From positions 1 through 64,000 of the forward strand of contig JAFOTD010000008.1 in assembly GCA_017388175.1 (NCBI GenBank): a DNA stretch of 64,000 bases, read 5' to 3'. The notes under the pieces were generated by a model. It saw only the letters and a list, made by a program, of their open reading frames with translations. It searched no databases and was not told the DNA's origin. The translations under genes were made by a program, and so were the position numbers. Below, piece after piece: positions 24,231-32,882 of the stretch. Every line of letters begins with the position of its first letter. Positions within the stretch are counted from its first letter, which is position 1. This DNA is from Clostridia bacterium. GTDB lineage: Bacteria; Bacillota; Clostridia; Christensenellales; CAG-138.

Positions 24231-24347
24231 TCAGTGGATTCTGTGTACTTCGCGCGGGGGCTGCTTTCGCCGGAAGGAAGTATGCGTTCCGAGCAGGATC
24301 GGCAGGTGCAATCTTGCATACTCCAGCACGTCCCTCGCCGCTACCAT
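24231..24347 (-). CDS. Mini-ORF, copy 2, upstream of tnpV
   Basis: A 38-residue frame from ATG at 24347: MVAARDVLEYARLHLPILLG, then THTSFRRKQPPREVHRIH and TGA. The ribosome site of tnpV directly follows its stop (13 bp between genes), so the two are coupled. Copies at 1484 and 34517 share the LPILLGT core and the C-terminal VNR or VNRIH end. No family is recognised. No clear ribosome site is seen before its own ATG. Confidence 0.55.
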   Translation of the reverse strand: MVAARDVLEYARLHLPILLGTHTSFRRKQPPREVHRIH

Positions 24348-24380
24348 AAAAAATGACCACCAATCGGATGGTCGTTTTTA
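24348..24380. terminator. Hairpin abutting mini-ORF copy 2
   Basis: GACCA/TGGTC stem with extra CC/GG pairs, flanked by A6 and T5, so bidirectional. It occupies the same place relative to the mini-ORF as the hairpin at 1599. Confidence 0.65.
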
Positions 24381-24532
24381 TTGCGGCTGATGTTTTGATT
24401 CCAACGGGCGCGCAGCGCCCGTTCGTATACGCGCGGTCGCTTCGCGTACGCGCGTCGCCGGAGAATCCTCCTCTGTCTGTACAATCAGCGGATTCTCCGT
24501 ATCGGATCGCCGCTGTTTAGATTATCAAGTAT
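24381..24532. other. GC-rich structured segment, right bracket
   Basis: No gene. It holds AACGGGCGC-GCA-GCGCCCGTT, a CGCGCG-type palindrome and the stem CGGAGAATCC/GGATTCTCCG, then TATCGGATCGCCGCTG. The series repeats that at 1634-1815. Confidence 0.5.
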
Positions 24533-24544
24533 TTCTCGCTGTCC
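24533..24544 (+). repeat. Direct repeat TTCTCGCTGTCC, copy 3
   Basis: Third copy of the 12-mer at 1966 and 14548; it marks the right end of the accessory island. Confidence 0.45.
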
Positions 24545-24555
24545 CGTTAAAGGCA

Positions 24556-24584
24556 TTGTAAAACAATGCGAAAAATAGTATAAT
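24556..24584 (+). promoter_or_regulatory. Promoter before the zinc-ribbon remnant
   Basis: TTGTAA and TATAAT are separated by exactly 17 bp. Confidence 0.55.
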
Positions 24585-24585
24585 T

Positions 24586-24747
24586 TATATCAACAGTTAT
24601 TTCGTTTGCGAAAGCTGTTGGTATAACGAGCTTCAACTATGTGATGAACGTGGAGAGTTATGGGATCCTTCCGCGATTGACTTTATCTTGGTTGATGGGA
24701 GAATGATATGTGAGCATTGCACCGAAGAACTTGGTATTGAAGAGTAA
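24586..24747 (+). pseudogene. Zinc-ribbon protein frame lacking a start codon
   Basis: A frame ending with TAA at 24745-24747 reads YFVCESC ... LQLCDERGELWDPSAIDFIL ... MICEHCTEELGIEE, with two CxxC pairs and natural-looking composition. No ATG, GTG or TTG stands in frame near the promoter, so it is either a gene that lost its start or one using a rare start codon. The following 130 bp up to 24883 show nothing clear. Confidence 0.3.
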
Positions 24748-24883
24748 CCATAGCCTTCGGTAACATACAAGGAAAACACAATTGTTTTCGGTGCTGAACG
24801 GAGGATCTTGAGCCTTGTTTCGGCATAGACCATTGGGATCCATATAAAAAGAACAGACCGCTTTTGAAAGGAAAAGAATAACG

Positions 24884-25513
24884 ATGTCGAACGCAGAAAC
24901 CTATTTCCGCTATCTTGTAAAGGAAATCCACACGACCATAGCGGCGACCGTGGACGATGAAGGCCTTCCTGTTACAGCGGCCATTGACATGATGGATTGC
25001 GATGAGAACAGCTTATACTTCCTGACTGCAAAAGGGAAAGGGTTTTATGAACGGGTTGTTAAGCGTGGTTTCCTTGCCTTTACGGCGCTCAAGGGAGAAG
25101 ACACCATGTCAAGTGTAGCCCTTTCCGTCAGGGGAAAAGTGCGCGAACTTGGTTATGGAAAGATCCCGGAGCTGTTCGAGAAAAACCCGTACATGCACCA
25201 AATCTATCCGACCGATGCGTCCATGAAGGCGCTGACTGCTTTTCAAATCTATGAGGGCACCGGTGAATGGTTTGACCTGTCGAAAAAGCCGATAGAACGT
25301 GCCTCTTTTTCCTTCGGCGGAGCAGAAAAGAAAACAGAGGGGTACTATATCACAGACGTATGCATCGGTTGCGGAAGCTGCACCGAGGTCTGTCCGCAGA
25401 ACTGTATTGCTGCAGACAACATCCCCCATGTGATCCGGCAGGAACACTGCCTGCACTGTGGAAACTGCGTCTCCGTGTGTCCGGTGAGCGCAGTGGAAAG
25501 AAGGCAGCAGTAA
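24884..25513 (+). CDS. PNPOx-like flavin protein fused to 2x[4Fe-4S] ferredoxin
   Basis: 209 residues, with GAAAGGA before the ATG. Residues 1-145 are a split-barrel pyridoxamine-phosphate-oxidase-like FMN domain (TIAATVDDEGLPVTAAIDMM, LYFLTAKGKGFYERV). The C-terminus has two ferredoxin clusters, CIGCGSCTEVCP and CLHCGNCVSVCP. This fusion is common in anaerobes and would pass electrons from ferredoxin to flavin; the substrate is unknown. It is 65 bp upstream of the transporter gene. Confidence 0.85.
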   Translation: MSNAETYFRYLVKEIHTTIAATVDDEGLPVTAAIDMMDCDENSLYFLTAKGKGFYERVVKRGFLAFTALKGEDTMSSVALSVRGKVRELGYGKIPELFEKNPYMHQIYPTDASMKALTAFQIYEGTGEWFDLSKKPIERASFSFGGAEKKTEGYYITDVCIGCGSCTEVCPQNCIAADNIPHVIRQEHCLHCGNCVSVCPVSAVERRQQ

Positions 25514-25578
25514 ACAGCATGAATGAGAAAAAGACAGAACATCAGCAAGCATCAATCGTATTTCGAAGGAGGATGAAC

Positions 25579-28500
25579 GTGATCGATCACAAACGCAATC
25601 GGAAGACAGCGGCCTTGATTTGCCTGCTGGCGGCATTGTTCCTGCTGTTCGGTTGTGCGAAACCAGACAGCGAGCCGATCACCTCCCTCGAACAGTTGGG
25701 CGAGGCGGGCAGAAAGATCGGCGTACCGGGCAGCATGCTGGAGTTTGACATGCTGAAGCGCGATTACCCGAACGCCGAGGTTCTGGCATACGAAGACAAC
25801 CCTTCGGCGTACGAGGACGTTGCAAAAGGTCGCCTCGACGCCTTTGTATACGCAAGGCGTGAAATGGAATTTGCGCTTGCGAACGGAACGAAGGGCGTTC
25901 GTCTGCTGGACGAAAATTACAGCAAAAATACCGTTGCGGTCGGCGTCTCTCCGAAAGCCGGCATTTCCGACCTGCAGGATAAGATCAACGCGTTTCTTGC
26001 GGAGAGCAGAGCGGACGGCACGCTCGACGATATGTATCTGAGATGGGTGATCAACGGCGACGGTATCATGCCGGACATTGCGTTGCCCGAGCATCCGACG
26101 ACGCACTTGCGCATCGGCACGACGGGGACGGTGGAGCCGTATTCGTACTACGTCGGAACGGAGCTTGCGGGGTACGACATCGAGCTTGCGTACCGCTTTG
26201 CCGCGTGGCTCAATGCGGACGTGGAGTTTAAGATCTACGATTTCGGCGGCATCGTTGCGGCTGCGCAAAGCGGCGACGTGGACTGCATTATGTCCAACCT
26301 CTTCCGCACGCCGGAAAACTCGAAAGCGATCCCGTTTTCCGATCCGCTGTTCGACGTCGAGATCACGGCGATGGTGCGCGACGACGGCACGCTGCGGGGA
26401 TCCGCGGGAGGCACGGTGCGCTGGCAGGACTATAACGGCAAAAAGCTCGGCGTGCTCGTGGGGCCGTTGATGGAGGACGCGGCAAAGGAATTCTTCCCCG
26501 ACAGCGAATATCTGCTCTTCGACAGCTATCCGGACTGCGTGACCGCGCTTCTCTCCGGAAAGATCGACGGCTTTTTGGGCGACGAGCCCGGGGTGAAATC
26601 GATCCGCGCGGAGCAGCCCAAGGTCGATTACATTCATGAAAACCTGACCGAAAACAACTACAGCTTTGCGTTTCGCAAGGACGATCAAAAAAGCGCCGCG
26701 CTCTGCAGGGAGTTCAACGCGTTTTTGAAAAAGTGCTGGGAAGACGGCACGATGGAGGAGCTTGACGTTTGGTTCGGCGTCGACGAAGCGAAAAAGACGG
26801 TCGATATGTCGGACCTTTCCGGCGAAAACGGTACCATCCGGGTCGTCACGACGTCTACCGATATGCCGTGGTCGTACATCAAGGACGGCAAACACGTCGG
26901 CTACGACATCGATCTCGTCGTGCGCTTCTGCCGGGATCGCGGCTACGCTCTGGAGATCGGGGACGTGGACTTTGCGGGCAGGATCCCCGCGATCCAATCC
27001 GGCAAATACGATTTTACCACCGATATGAACGTGACGCCGGAGCGTATGGAGCAGGTGCTCTTTTCCGATCCGACCAGTCACGGCGGGATCGTGCTTGCGG
27101 TTCGCGCGTCCGATCTTGCGGCGCCGAGCCGGCCTGGATCCGCGGCGGAATACAGCGCGTATTCCGACTTGAGCGGCAAAAGAGTATCCATGCTCACCGG
27201 CGCGCCGTTTGAGGAGTTAGTACGCAGCAAGGTACCGGATGTGGGAGAGTTTTCTTATTTCAACAGCGCCCCAGATGCGATCCTGGCTCTGAAATCCGGG
27301 AAGACGGATGCGTTTTTGACCAATAACGCGGTGGGGGCATTGGCTGTGAATCGAAACCCCGAGCTTGCGCTGTTTCCGCAGGACCTGGACACCAGCGCTT
27401 TCGGCATCGCCTTTGCAAAGGGCGACCCGGCGCGGGATATGTGGCAGGCGGCGTATGATGCGATATCGGAAGAAACGAAGAATGCGCTGTGGGAAAAATG
27501 GACGGGCTCGGACGACAGCGTCAAGCTTCTCCCTGAGCAGGACTGGCCCGGCAGTAACGGCACGGTGCAGGCGGCCGTATGCGATTCGCTTGAGCCAATG
27601 AGCTATATGGGCAATGGCGGACAGCTCATAGGGTTCGATATCGAGATGATTCTGCTGATGGCAAAGGAGCTGGACGTCCATGTGGAGTTCACCGGCATGG
27701 AGTTTTCCGCGATCATGTCGTCGGTACAGGCGGGCAAGGCGCTGCTCGGCGCGGGCTCCATCATCGCCACGGATGAGCGAAAGCAGTCTGTTGATTTCGT
27801 AGAATACTACCCTGCGGCGTTCGTATTGGCAGTGCGGGCTTTCAGGATTGAGACCGGCGGGAGCTTCCTGTCCGCGATCGCTGACAGTTTCCAAAAGACC
27901 TTTATCCGTGAAAACCGCTGGAAGCTCTTTTTGAAAGGGATCGGCACGACGATGCTGATCACCGTGCTGTCGGTCCTGTTCGGAACGATTCTCGGCTTTG
28001 CGGTGTTCATGCTCTGCCGAAACGGCAACCCGGCTGCAAATTTCATCACTCGGTTTTTCGTGTGGCTCGTGCAGGGCATGCCAGCGGTCGTGCTCTTAAT
28101 GATCCTCTATTACATCATCTTCGGCAGGGTCAATATCTCCGGCGCGGCGGTGTCTGTGGTGGGCTTTACGCTCGTGTTCGGCTCCGCGGTCTTCGGAATG
28201 CTGCGCGCAGGCGTCGGCGCGATCGATAAAGGACAGCTCGAAGCGGCGTATGCCCTGGGCTATACGAACCGCAAGGCGTTCTTCCGCATCATACTGCCGC
28301 AGGCGCTCCCGCATTTCATGCCCGCGTATAAGGGCGAGATCACCGCTCTCATAAAGGCGACCGCCGTGGTCGGCTACGTCGCCGTGCAGGACCTTACCAA
28401 AATGGGCGACGTCGTGCGAAGCCGCACCTACGAGGCGTTCTTCCCGCTGATCGCCGTCGCGATCATCTACTTCATCCTTGCGGCGATCCTGACCTTCCTT

Positions 28501-28581
28501 GTGAACCGGATCGAGATCCGCATCGATCCGCGCCGCAGATCGAAACAGCAGATCCTGAAGGGGGTGAAGACCGATGATTGA
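25579..28581 (+). CDS. Amino-acid-type ABC transporter: several binding domains fused to permease
   Basis: GTG at 25579 is chosen because GGAGG lies 6 bp upstream; an in-frame ATG at 25573 is too close to it. The 1000 residues start with a lipoprotein-like signal (LLAALFLLFGC). One partial and three full family-3 solute-binding modules follow, marked by GYDIELAYRF, GYDIDLVVRF and GFDIEMILLM. After about residue 755 comes a HisM-type permease with the ABC-contacting EAAYALGYTNRKAFFRIILP loop. Fusions with one or two binding domains are known; this many is unusual. It overlaps the ATPase gene by 8 bp. Confidence 0.85.
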   Translation: MIDHKRNRKTAALICLLAALFLLFGCAKPDSEPITSLEQLGEAGRKIGVPGSMLEFDMLKRDYPNAEVLAYEDNPSAYEDVAKGRLDAFVYARREMEFALANGTKGVRLLDENYSKNTVAVGVSPKAGISDLQDKINAFLAESRADGTLDDMYLRWVINGDGIMPDIALPEHPTTHLRIGTTGTVEPYSYYVGTELAGYDIELAYRFAAWLNADVEFKIYDFGGIVAAAQSGDVDCIMSNLFRTPENSKAIPFSDPLFDVEITAMVRDDGTLRGSAGGTVRWQDYNGKKLGVLVGPLMEDAAKEFFPDSEYLLFDSYPDCVTALLSGKIDGFLGDEPGVKSIRAEQPKVDYIHENLTENNYSFAFRKDDQKSAALCREFNAFLKKCWEDGTMEELDVWFGVDEAKKTVDMSDLSGENGTIRVVTTSTDMPWSYIKDGKHVGYDIDLVVRFCRDRGYALEIGDVDFAGRIPAIQSGKYDFTTDMNVTPERMEQVLFSDPTSHGGIVLAVRASDLAAPSRPGSAAEYSAYSDLSGKRVSMLTGAPFEELVRSKVPDVGEFSYFNSAPDAILALKSGKTDAFLTNNAVGALAVNRNPELALFPQDLDTSAFGIAFAKGDPARDMWQAAYDAISEETKNALWEKWTGSDDSVKLLPEQDWPGSNGTVQAAVCDSLEPMSYMGNGGQLIGFDIEMILLMAKELDVHVEFTGMEFSAIMSSVQAGKALLGAGSIIATDERKQSVDFVEYYPAAFVLAVRAFRIETGGSFLSAIADSFQKTFIRENRWKLFLKGIGTTMLITVLSVLFGTILGFAVFMLCRNGNPAANFITRFFVWLVQGMPAVVLLMILYYIIFGRVNISGAAVSVVGFTLVFGSAVFGMLRAGVGAIDKGQLEAAYALGYTNRKAFFRIILPQALPHFMPAYKGEITALIKATAVVGYVAVQDLTKMGDVVRSRTYEAFFPLIAVAIIYFILAAILTFLVNRIEIRIDPRRRSKQQILKGVKTDD

Positions 28582-29671
28582 ACTACAGCATCTTCAAAAG
28601 AAGTATGAAAACGCAACGCCGCTTGAGGACGTGAACGCGGTGATCAACGACGGCGACGTGATCTCGATCATCGGGCCGTCCGGCGCGGGCAAGTCGACGC
28701 TGATCCGCTGCATCAATATGCTCGAACGTCCGACAAGCGGAAAGATCCTCCTTGACGGCGTGGACATCACCGCGCCGAAGTACGATCTGACGCAGGCGCG
28801 GCGAAAGATGGGTATGGTGTTCCAGTCGTTCAATCTGTTCGGACATCTGACGGTCATCGAAAACCTGATGCTTGCGCCGATGGATCTTCTGAAAAAATCA
28901 AAGCAGGAGGCGTACGACACCGGCGTCGCGCTCTTAAAGCGAGTCGGACTTTCGGGACGCGAGTTTCAATATCCCGAGCAGCTTTCCGGCGGGCAGAAGC
29001 AGCGCGTGGCGATCGCAAGAACGCTCGCGATGGACCCGGACGTGATCCTGCTTGACGAGCCGACGAGCGCTTTGGATCCCACGATGGTCGGCGAGGTGCA
29101 GGCGGTCATCCGCGACCTTGCAAAGACCGGCAAGACCATGCTGATCGTGACGCATGAAATGAACTTTGCGAGAGCGATTTCTAATCGCGTCTTCTACATG
29201 GATCAGGGCGGCATCTACGAGGACGGCACGCCGGAACAGATCTTCGATCATCCCGAAAAGGAACTGACGCGGCGCTTTATCAAAAAGCTCAAGGTTTTGG
29301 AGCTTACCGTCGACAGCCGCGATTTCGACTTTATCGGCGCGGGCGCCGAGATCGACCGCTACTGTATGCAGAACGACATTCCGTCGCGCACGAAGTACCG
29401 CATCCGCCTCGCGATCGAGGAGCTCGTGCAGCAAATGCTGCTGCCGGTTTTGGACCGCACGCCGATCCGGGTCACCGTAGAGTATTCCGAAGCCGAACAG
29501 ACGGCGACGGTCACCGCCGCGTACGGCGGCGAACGCTTCGATCCCCGGGAGGGCGAAAACGAGCTCTCGTACCGCATTCTCTCGCGCAGCGTGGAGGAGC
29601 TGACCTATCGTTTCGACCCTGCGCGGGCGGACGCCAACACCGTCCGCGTGCGGATCTCGGAAAAACAGTAA
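28574..29671 (+). CDS. ABC transporter ATPase with HATPase-like C-terminal domain
   Basis: Residues 1-240 are a complete polar-amino-acid ABC ATPase: Walker A GPSGAGKST, Q-loop FQSFNLFGHL, signature LSGGQKQR, Walker B VILLDEP and switch His THEM. The extra 125 residues (RIRLAIEELVQQMLLPVL, YGGERFDP) look like a degenerate anti-sigma/RsbW-type HATPase fold; the N-box Asn is replaced by Gln, so ATP binding there is doubtful. The domain may regulate transport. The gene is coupled to the permease gene by an 8-bp overlap. Confidence 0.85.
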   Translation: MIELQHLQKKYENATPLEDVNAVINDGDVISIIGPSGAGKSTLIRCINMLERPTSGKILLDGVDITAPKYDLTQARRKMGMVFQSFNLFGHLTVIENLMLAPMDLLKKSKQEAYDTGVALLKRVGLSGREFQYPEQLSGGQKQRVAIARTLAMDPDVILLDEPTSALDPTMVGEVQAVIRDLAKTGKTMLIVTHEMNFARAISNRVFYMDQGGIYEDGTPEQIFDHPEKELTRRFIKKLKVLELTVDSRDFDFIGAGAEIDRYCMQNDIPSRTKYRIRLAIEELVQQMLLPVLDRTPIRVTVEYSEAEQTATVTAAYGGERFDPREGENELSYRILSRSVEELTYRFDPARADANTVRVRISEKQ

Positions 29672-29748
29672 AGCGCGGAACGGCACACCGTTTGTCGGAC
29701 GTGTGAGAGAATGCCGCGCAGAGTTATACGCAAGAAAGGATTACGTAC

Positions 29749-31119
29749 ATGAAACCGATTTCGCAAAAAACAACCCGCGGATTGCTGATCGCCGTATCGC
29801 TGCTGCTCATATGTGTCCTTGCTGTACAGTGCCTGTTCTGGGCCGGCGCTTTTGCGCCGAAGACGCAGCGGGCGCAGACTTCGGCAGCCGTCGAAGCCGT
29901 CGGCAATCTTTCCCGCGAAGGGTATCGATTGGAGCAGGTCGTGATTTTGAGCCGTCACAACATCCGTTCGCCTCTGAGCGGCAGCGGCTCGGCGCTCGGC
30001 ACGATCACGCCGCACGAGTGGTTCGCATGGTCGTCCGATCCGAGCGAGCTCTCGCTGCGCGGCGGTGTTCTGGAAACCGAGATGGGGCAGTATTTCCGCA
30101 AATGGCTCGAAGCCGAGGGCTTGTTCCCCGAAAATTATCATCCGGAGGACGGGGCGGTCCGCATCTATGCAAACGCGAAGCAGCGCACGATCGCGACCGC
30201 GCAGTATTTCGTATCGGGACTGCTGCCGACCGCGAACACGGAGATCGAGACGCATGCGGAGTACGACACGATGGATCCGGTCTTTACGCCGCAGCTGACC
30301 TTTGTTTCGCCCGGATACAGCGCGGACGCCGAAGCGCAGATCTTCGAGCTGTACGGCGACACGATCAAGGGACTTTCGGACAACTATGCACTGATCGCCG
30401 ACGTGATCGACATGGAGCAGTCCGAGGCGTACAGGAACGGAACGCAGGCGGCGTTTACTACGGACGATTCCAAACTCTCGCTGGAGCTTTTTAAGGAGCC
30501 GTCCGTGAAGGGGTCGCTGAAGACGGCGTGCTCGGTGGCCGACGCGCTCGTGCTGCAATACTTCGAGCAGCCGGACGACGGCAAAGCTGCGTTCGGACAC
30601 ACGCTGACGTTTGAACAATGGAAGCAGATCTCCGAGGTCAAGGACGTCTACGGCGACGTACTGTTTACCGCGCCGCTGATCGCCGCCAACGTGGCGCATC
30701 CGCTGCTGCAGGAGATCGAATCGGAGCTTTTGACCTCCGGCAGAGAATTCACCTTCCTTTGCGGACACGACTCCAACGTCGGAAGCGTTCTTGCGGCTCT
30801 CGGCGCCGAACCGTACGAGCTGCCCGGCGCGATCGAAAAGACGCCGATCGGCTGCAAGCTCGTATTCTGCCGCTGGGTCGGACCGGACGGCAGCCGGTAC
30901 TGTACCGTCGATCTCGTCTATGAAACGACGGAACAGCTGAGAAGCGCAACCCTTCTCGATCTCGAATCGCATCCCGCAATCGTGCCGCTGCGGTTTTCCG
31001 GCATCACGCCGAACGCGGACGGGCTGTACGCGGAACGGGATTTTATGAACCTGCTCCGCGGCAGCATCAACGAATACGATCGCATCCTCGACGCATACGC
31101 GCTGGACGAAGCGGCATAA
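29749..31119 (+). CDS. Histidine acid phosphatase, membrane-anchored or secreted
   Basis: An N-terminal hydrophobic helix (LLIAVSLLLICVLAVQCLFW) directs export. ILSRHNIRSP is the phosphate-binding RHGxRxP motif with Asn for Gly, and FLCGHDSNVGS supplies the catalytic HD pair. The 456 residues match phytase/glucose-1-phosphatase enzymes (AppA/Agp), which release phosphate from organic phosphates outside the cytoplasm. AAGAAAGGA precedes the ATG. It begins 77 bp after the ABC ATPase. Confidence 0.85.
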   Translation: MKPISQKTTRGLLIAVSLLLICVLAVQCLFWAGAFAPKTQRAQTSAAVEAVGNLSREGYRLEQVVILSRHNIRSPLSGSGSALGTITPHEWFAWSSDPSELSLRGGVLETEMGQYFRKWLEAEGLFPENYHPEDGAVRIYANAKQRTIATAQYFVSGLLPTANTEIETHAEYDTMDPVFTPQLTFVSPGYSADAEAQIFELYGDTIKGLSDNYALIADVIDMEQSEAYRNGTQAAFTTDDSKLSLELFKEPSVKGSLKTACSVADALVLQYFEQPDDGKAAFGHTLTFEQWKQISEVKDVYGDVLFTAPLIAANVAHPLLQEIESELLTSGREFTFLCGHDSNVGSVLAALGAEPYELPGAIEKTPIGCKLVFCRWVGPDGSRYCTVDLVYETTEQLRSATLLDLESHPAIVPLRFSGITPNADGLYAERDFMNLLRGSINEYDRILDAYALDEAA

Positions 31120-31147
31120 ACCGTACGGCTAAAGAAAGGCGCATCCT

Positions 31148-31816
31148 ATGACAGACAGCAGCGCTGCAAAGAAGAAAGGTTCCGTCTTTTTGCACGAATA
31201 TTTTATGGCGGCGGCGTGCTTCCTTGCCGTCGCCGCAAGCCTCGGCTCTTTGATCTTCGGCTTCAAGGACGGGAACTCCTTTGCGATATTCGGCATCCTG
31301 ACAAAGCTTGTCACGGCGGTCGCCATGTACCTCGCGTTTCGGTTCTATAAATGGGACGTCGCAAAGGGACTGATGGGCGGGATTCTGTTCTGCATGCTGT
31401 ATCAGGAGGCGCATCTGGCGCTCGGAGAACTGTGGGGAGAGCAGGATTTCGACGCTTATCTCACGGCAGGCGTGCAGGGGAGCCTGTACCTCGCCGCTGC
31501 CGGCATGACGTTTCTCATGACGATCATCATCACGGTCAATCACTTCTTTATCAGCTACGCGTCGCACGGCAATCCGAAAAACGTGATCCTGAACCGCATC
31601 GCCATCGTCTTTAAGCTTGCGGTCTATCTTTTGCTGTTCGCGGTCATCGGCAGGCTCGGGTTTCCCGCTGCGGAGCTTTGGAGAAACGCTTTGCAGTACG
31701 TGACGGATATTGCGCTGCTCCTGCTGCTCGTCAGCACGGAATCGCAGTTCGATTCCTTCAACGCGCTGCGTCGGGAGCTGCTGAAAGAGAAACGGGAAGC
31801 GAGGAAAGCAAGATGA
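31148..31816 (+). CDS. Polytopic membrane protein, unknown
   Basis: 222 residues with about six hydrophobic helices (AAACFLAVAASLGSLIFGF, LAAAGMTFLMTIIITVNHFF, LAVYLLLFAVIGRLGF) and a basic C-terminal tail. No family is recognised. Its stop overlaps the start of the next gene (ATGA), so the two are translated together and may form a complex. Confidence 0.7.
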   Translation: MTDSSAAKKKGSVFLHEYFMAAACFLAVAASLGSLIFGFKDGNSFAIFGILTKLVTAVAMYLAFRFYKWDVAKGLMGGILFCMLYQEAHLALGELWGEQDFDAYLTAGVQGSLYLAAAGMTFLMTIIITVNHFFISYASHGNPKNVILNRIAIVFKLAVYLLLFAVIGRLGFPAAELWRNALQYVTDIALLLLLVSTESQFDSFNALRRELLKEKREARKAR

Positions 31817-32787
31817 GCATCAAAGAACGCCTGTCCGGTATCTGGCTGATCGCCATGACCCTGCTGTCCCTTTGCGCGTATACCGTCTTCTTCGTGGCGC
31901 AGATGTGGCTGAACGTTCTGCACGCCGCATACCTGACCCTGGCGATCCTTGAGATCGTCACGCTGATCGTGTATCTGTGGGGACCGGAGAAGCTGAAACG
32001 CAAACCGCTTCGCGTGCTGTACCGCATCCTGTATGCATCCTCGTTTTTCGTGATCCCCGCGTTTATCTTCATCTTTATGGGGCTCGTATCCCAGTATCAC
32101 GTGAAGATCCCGGACAGCATCGACGCCTCGGACATGCAGGCGGCGGAGATCCTTCCGGCAGAGGAGACCGTCGTCTACAATACCGGCACGGTGTACGTCA
32201 TCTTCCCCAAGTATTCCGAGGTCGGTCTTGCGTGCGGGACGCGCCCGTCCAAATCGGACGGATCCGTCACGTGGTGCAGCGGCGCGGCGTTTCAGCATAC
32301 GGTGAGCTTAAGCTTTACGCAGGAAAACGTGGAGGGCGATCATGCCGTAAACGGCGTGCTCTATGAAAGCCCATACAACAAGGACAGCTTTGCGGCGTTT
32401 ACGTTCGCCGACGGCCGCTTTTCGTTCGAGTTTGACGACCCGAGGAAAGCGATCAGGGACGCGGCGGACGCCGGCGGGAGCGGGTTTATGCAGTACGGGC
32501 TGATCAGGGACGGAGAGATCGTCATGCGCTTTGACCGGCCGCGGGCGCGCTGCTACCGGACGCTTGCGGAGCTGAACGGGCATCTTTGCATCATCGATTC
32601 CGTCAACATGCTGCATTTCGAGGCGTTTTTAGAGGAGCTGCAGCGCCTCGGCGTGACCAACGCGCTGTATATGGACATGGGCGCTGGATGGAACTATTCT
32701 TGGTATCGGAACGCGGCGGATCGGGTCGTGACGCTGTTCGGGCTTCCGGTGCCGTGGTCGCACAACTGGATCGTCTTCCGACAATGA
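31813..32787 (+). CDS. Membrane protein with phosphodiester-glycosidase-like domain
   Basis: The ATG at 31813 overlaps the previous stop and has GAGGAAAG upstream. Three N-terminal transmembrane helices (residues 10-95) are followed by a 225-residue extracellular domain. FLEELQRLGVTNALYMDMGA and CIIDSVN resemble the NAGPA/phosphodiester glycosidase family (PF09992), where an Asp-rich loop follows a similar helix. This is a weak similarity by eye; wall or capsule carbohydrate processing would fit. Confidence 0.55.
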   Translation: MSIKERLSGIWLIAMTLLSLCAYTVFFVAQMWLNVLHAAYLTLAILEIVTLIVYLWGPEKLKRKPLRVLYRILYASSFFVIPAFIFIFMGLVSQYHVKIPDSIDASDMQAAEILPAEETVVYNTGTVYVIFPKYSEVGLACGTRPSKSDGSVTWCSGAAFQHTVSLSFTQENVEGDHAVNGVLYESPYNKDSFAAFTFADGRFSFEFDDPRKAIRDAADAGGSGFMQYGLIRDGEIVMRFDRPRARCYRTLAELNGHLCIIDSVNMLHFEAFLEELQRLGVTNALYMDMGAGWNYSWYRNAADRVVTLFGLPVPWSHNWIVFRQ

Positions 32788-32882
32788 GCGGACGACGCAT
32801 CGATGCGCCGACCGCGCGTGAAAAGGTTTGAAGCATCTCCATAACGAAACACGATCCCGATCAAAAACAGGAGGACAGGGCA

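Noticed and set aside
25552..27081. 509-codon open frame antisense to the ABC transporter gene
   Set aside because: Arg/His/Val-rich shadow of a GC-rich gene on the other strand, without ribosome site or family motif; the sense strand has clear domains.
29680..29710. Single TGTCGGACG upstream of the histidine acid phosphatase as a fifth operator
   Set aside because: No second repeat 11 bp away, so it lacks the defining geometry.
29605..30972. 455-codon open frame antisense to the histidine acid phosphatase
   Set aside because: Composition typical of an antisense shadow; the sense gene has intact catalytic motifs.
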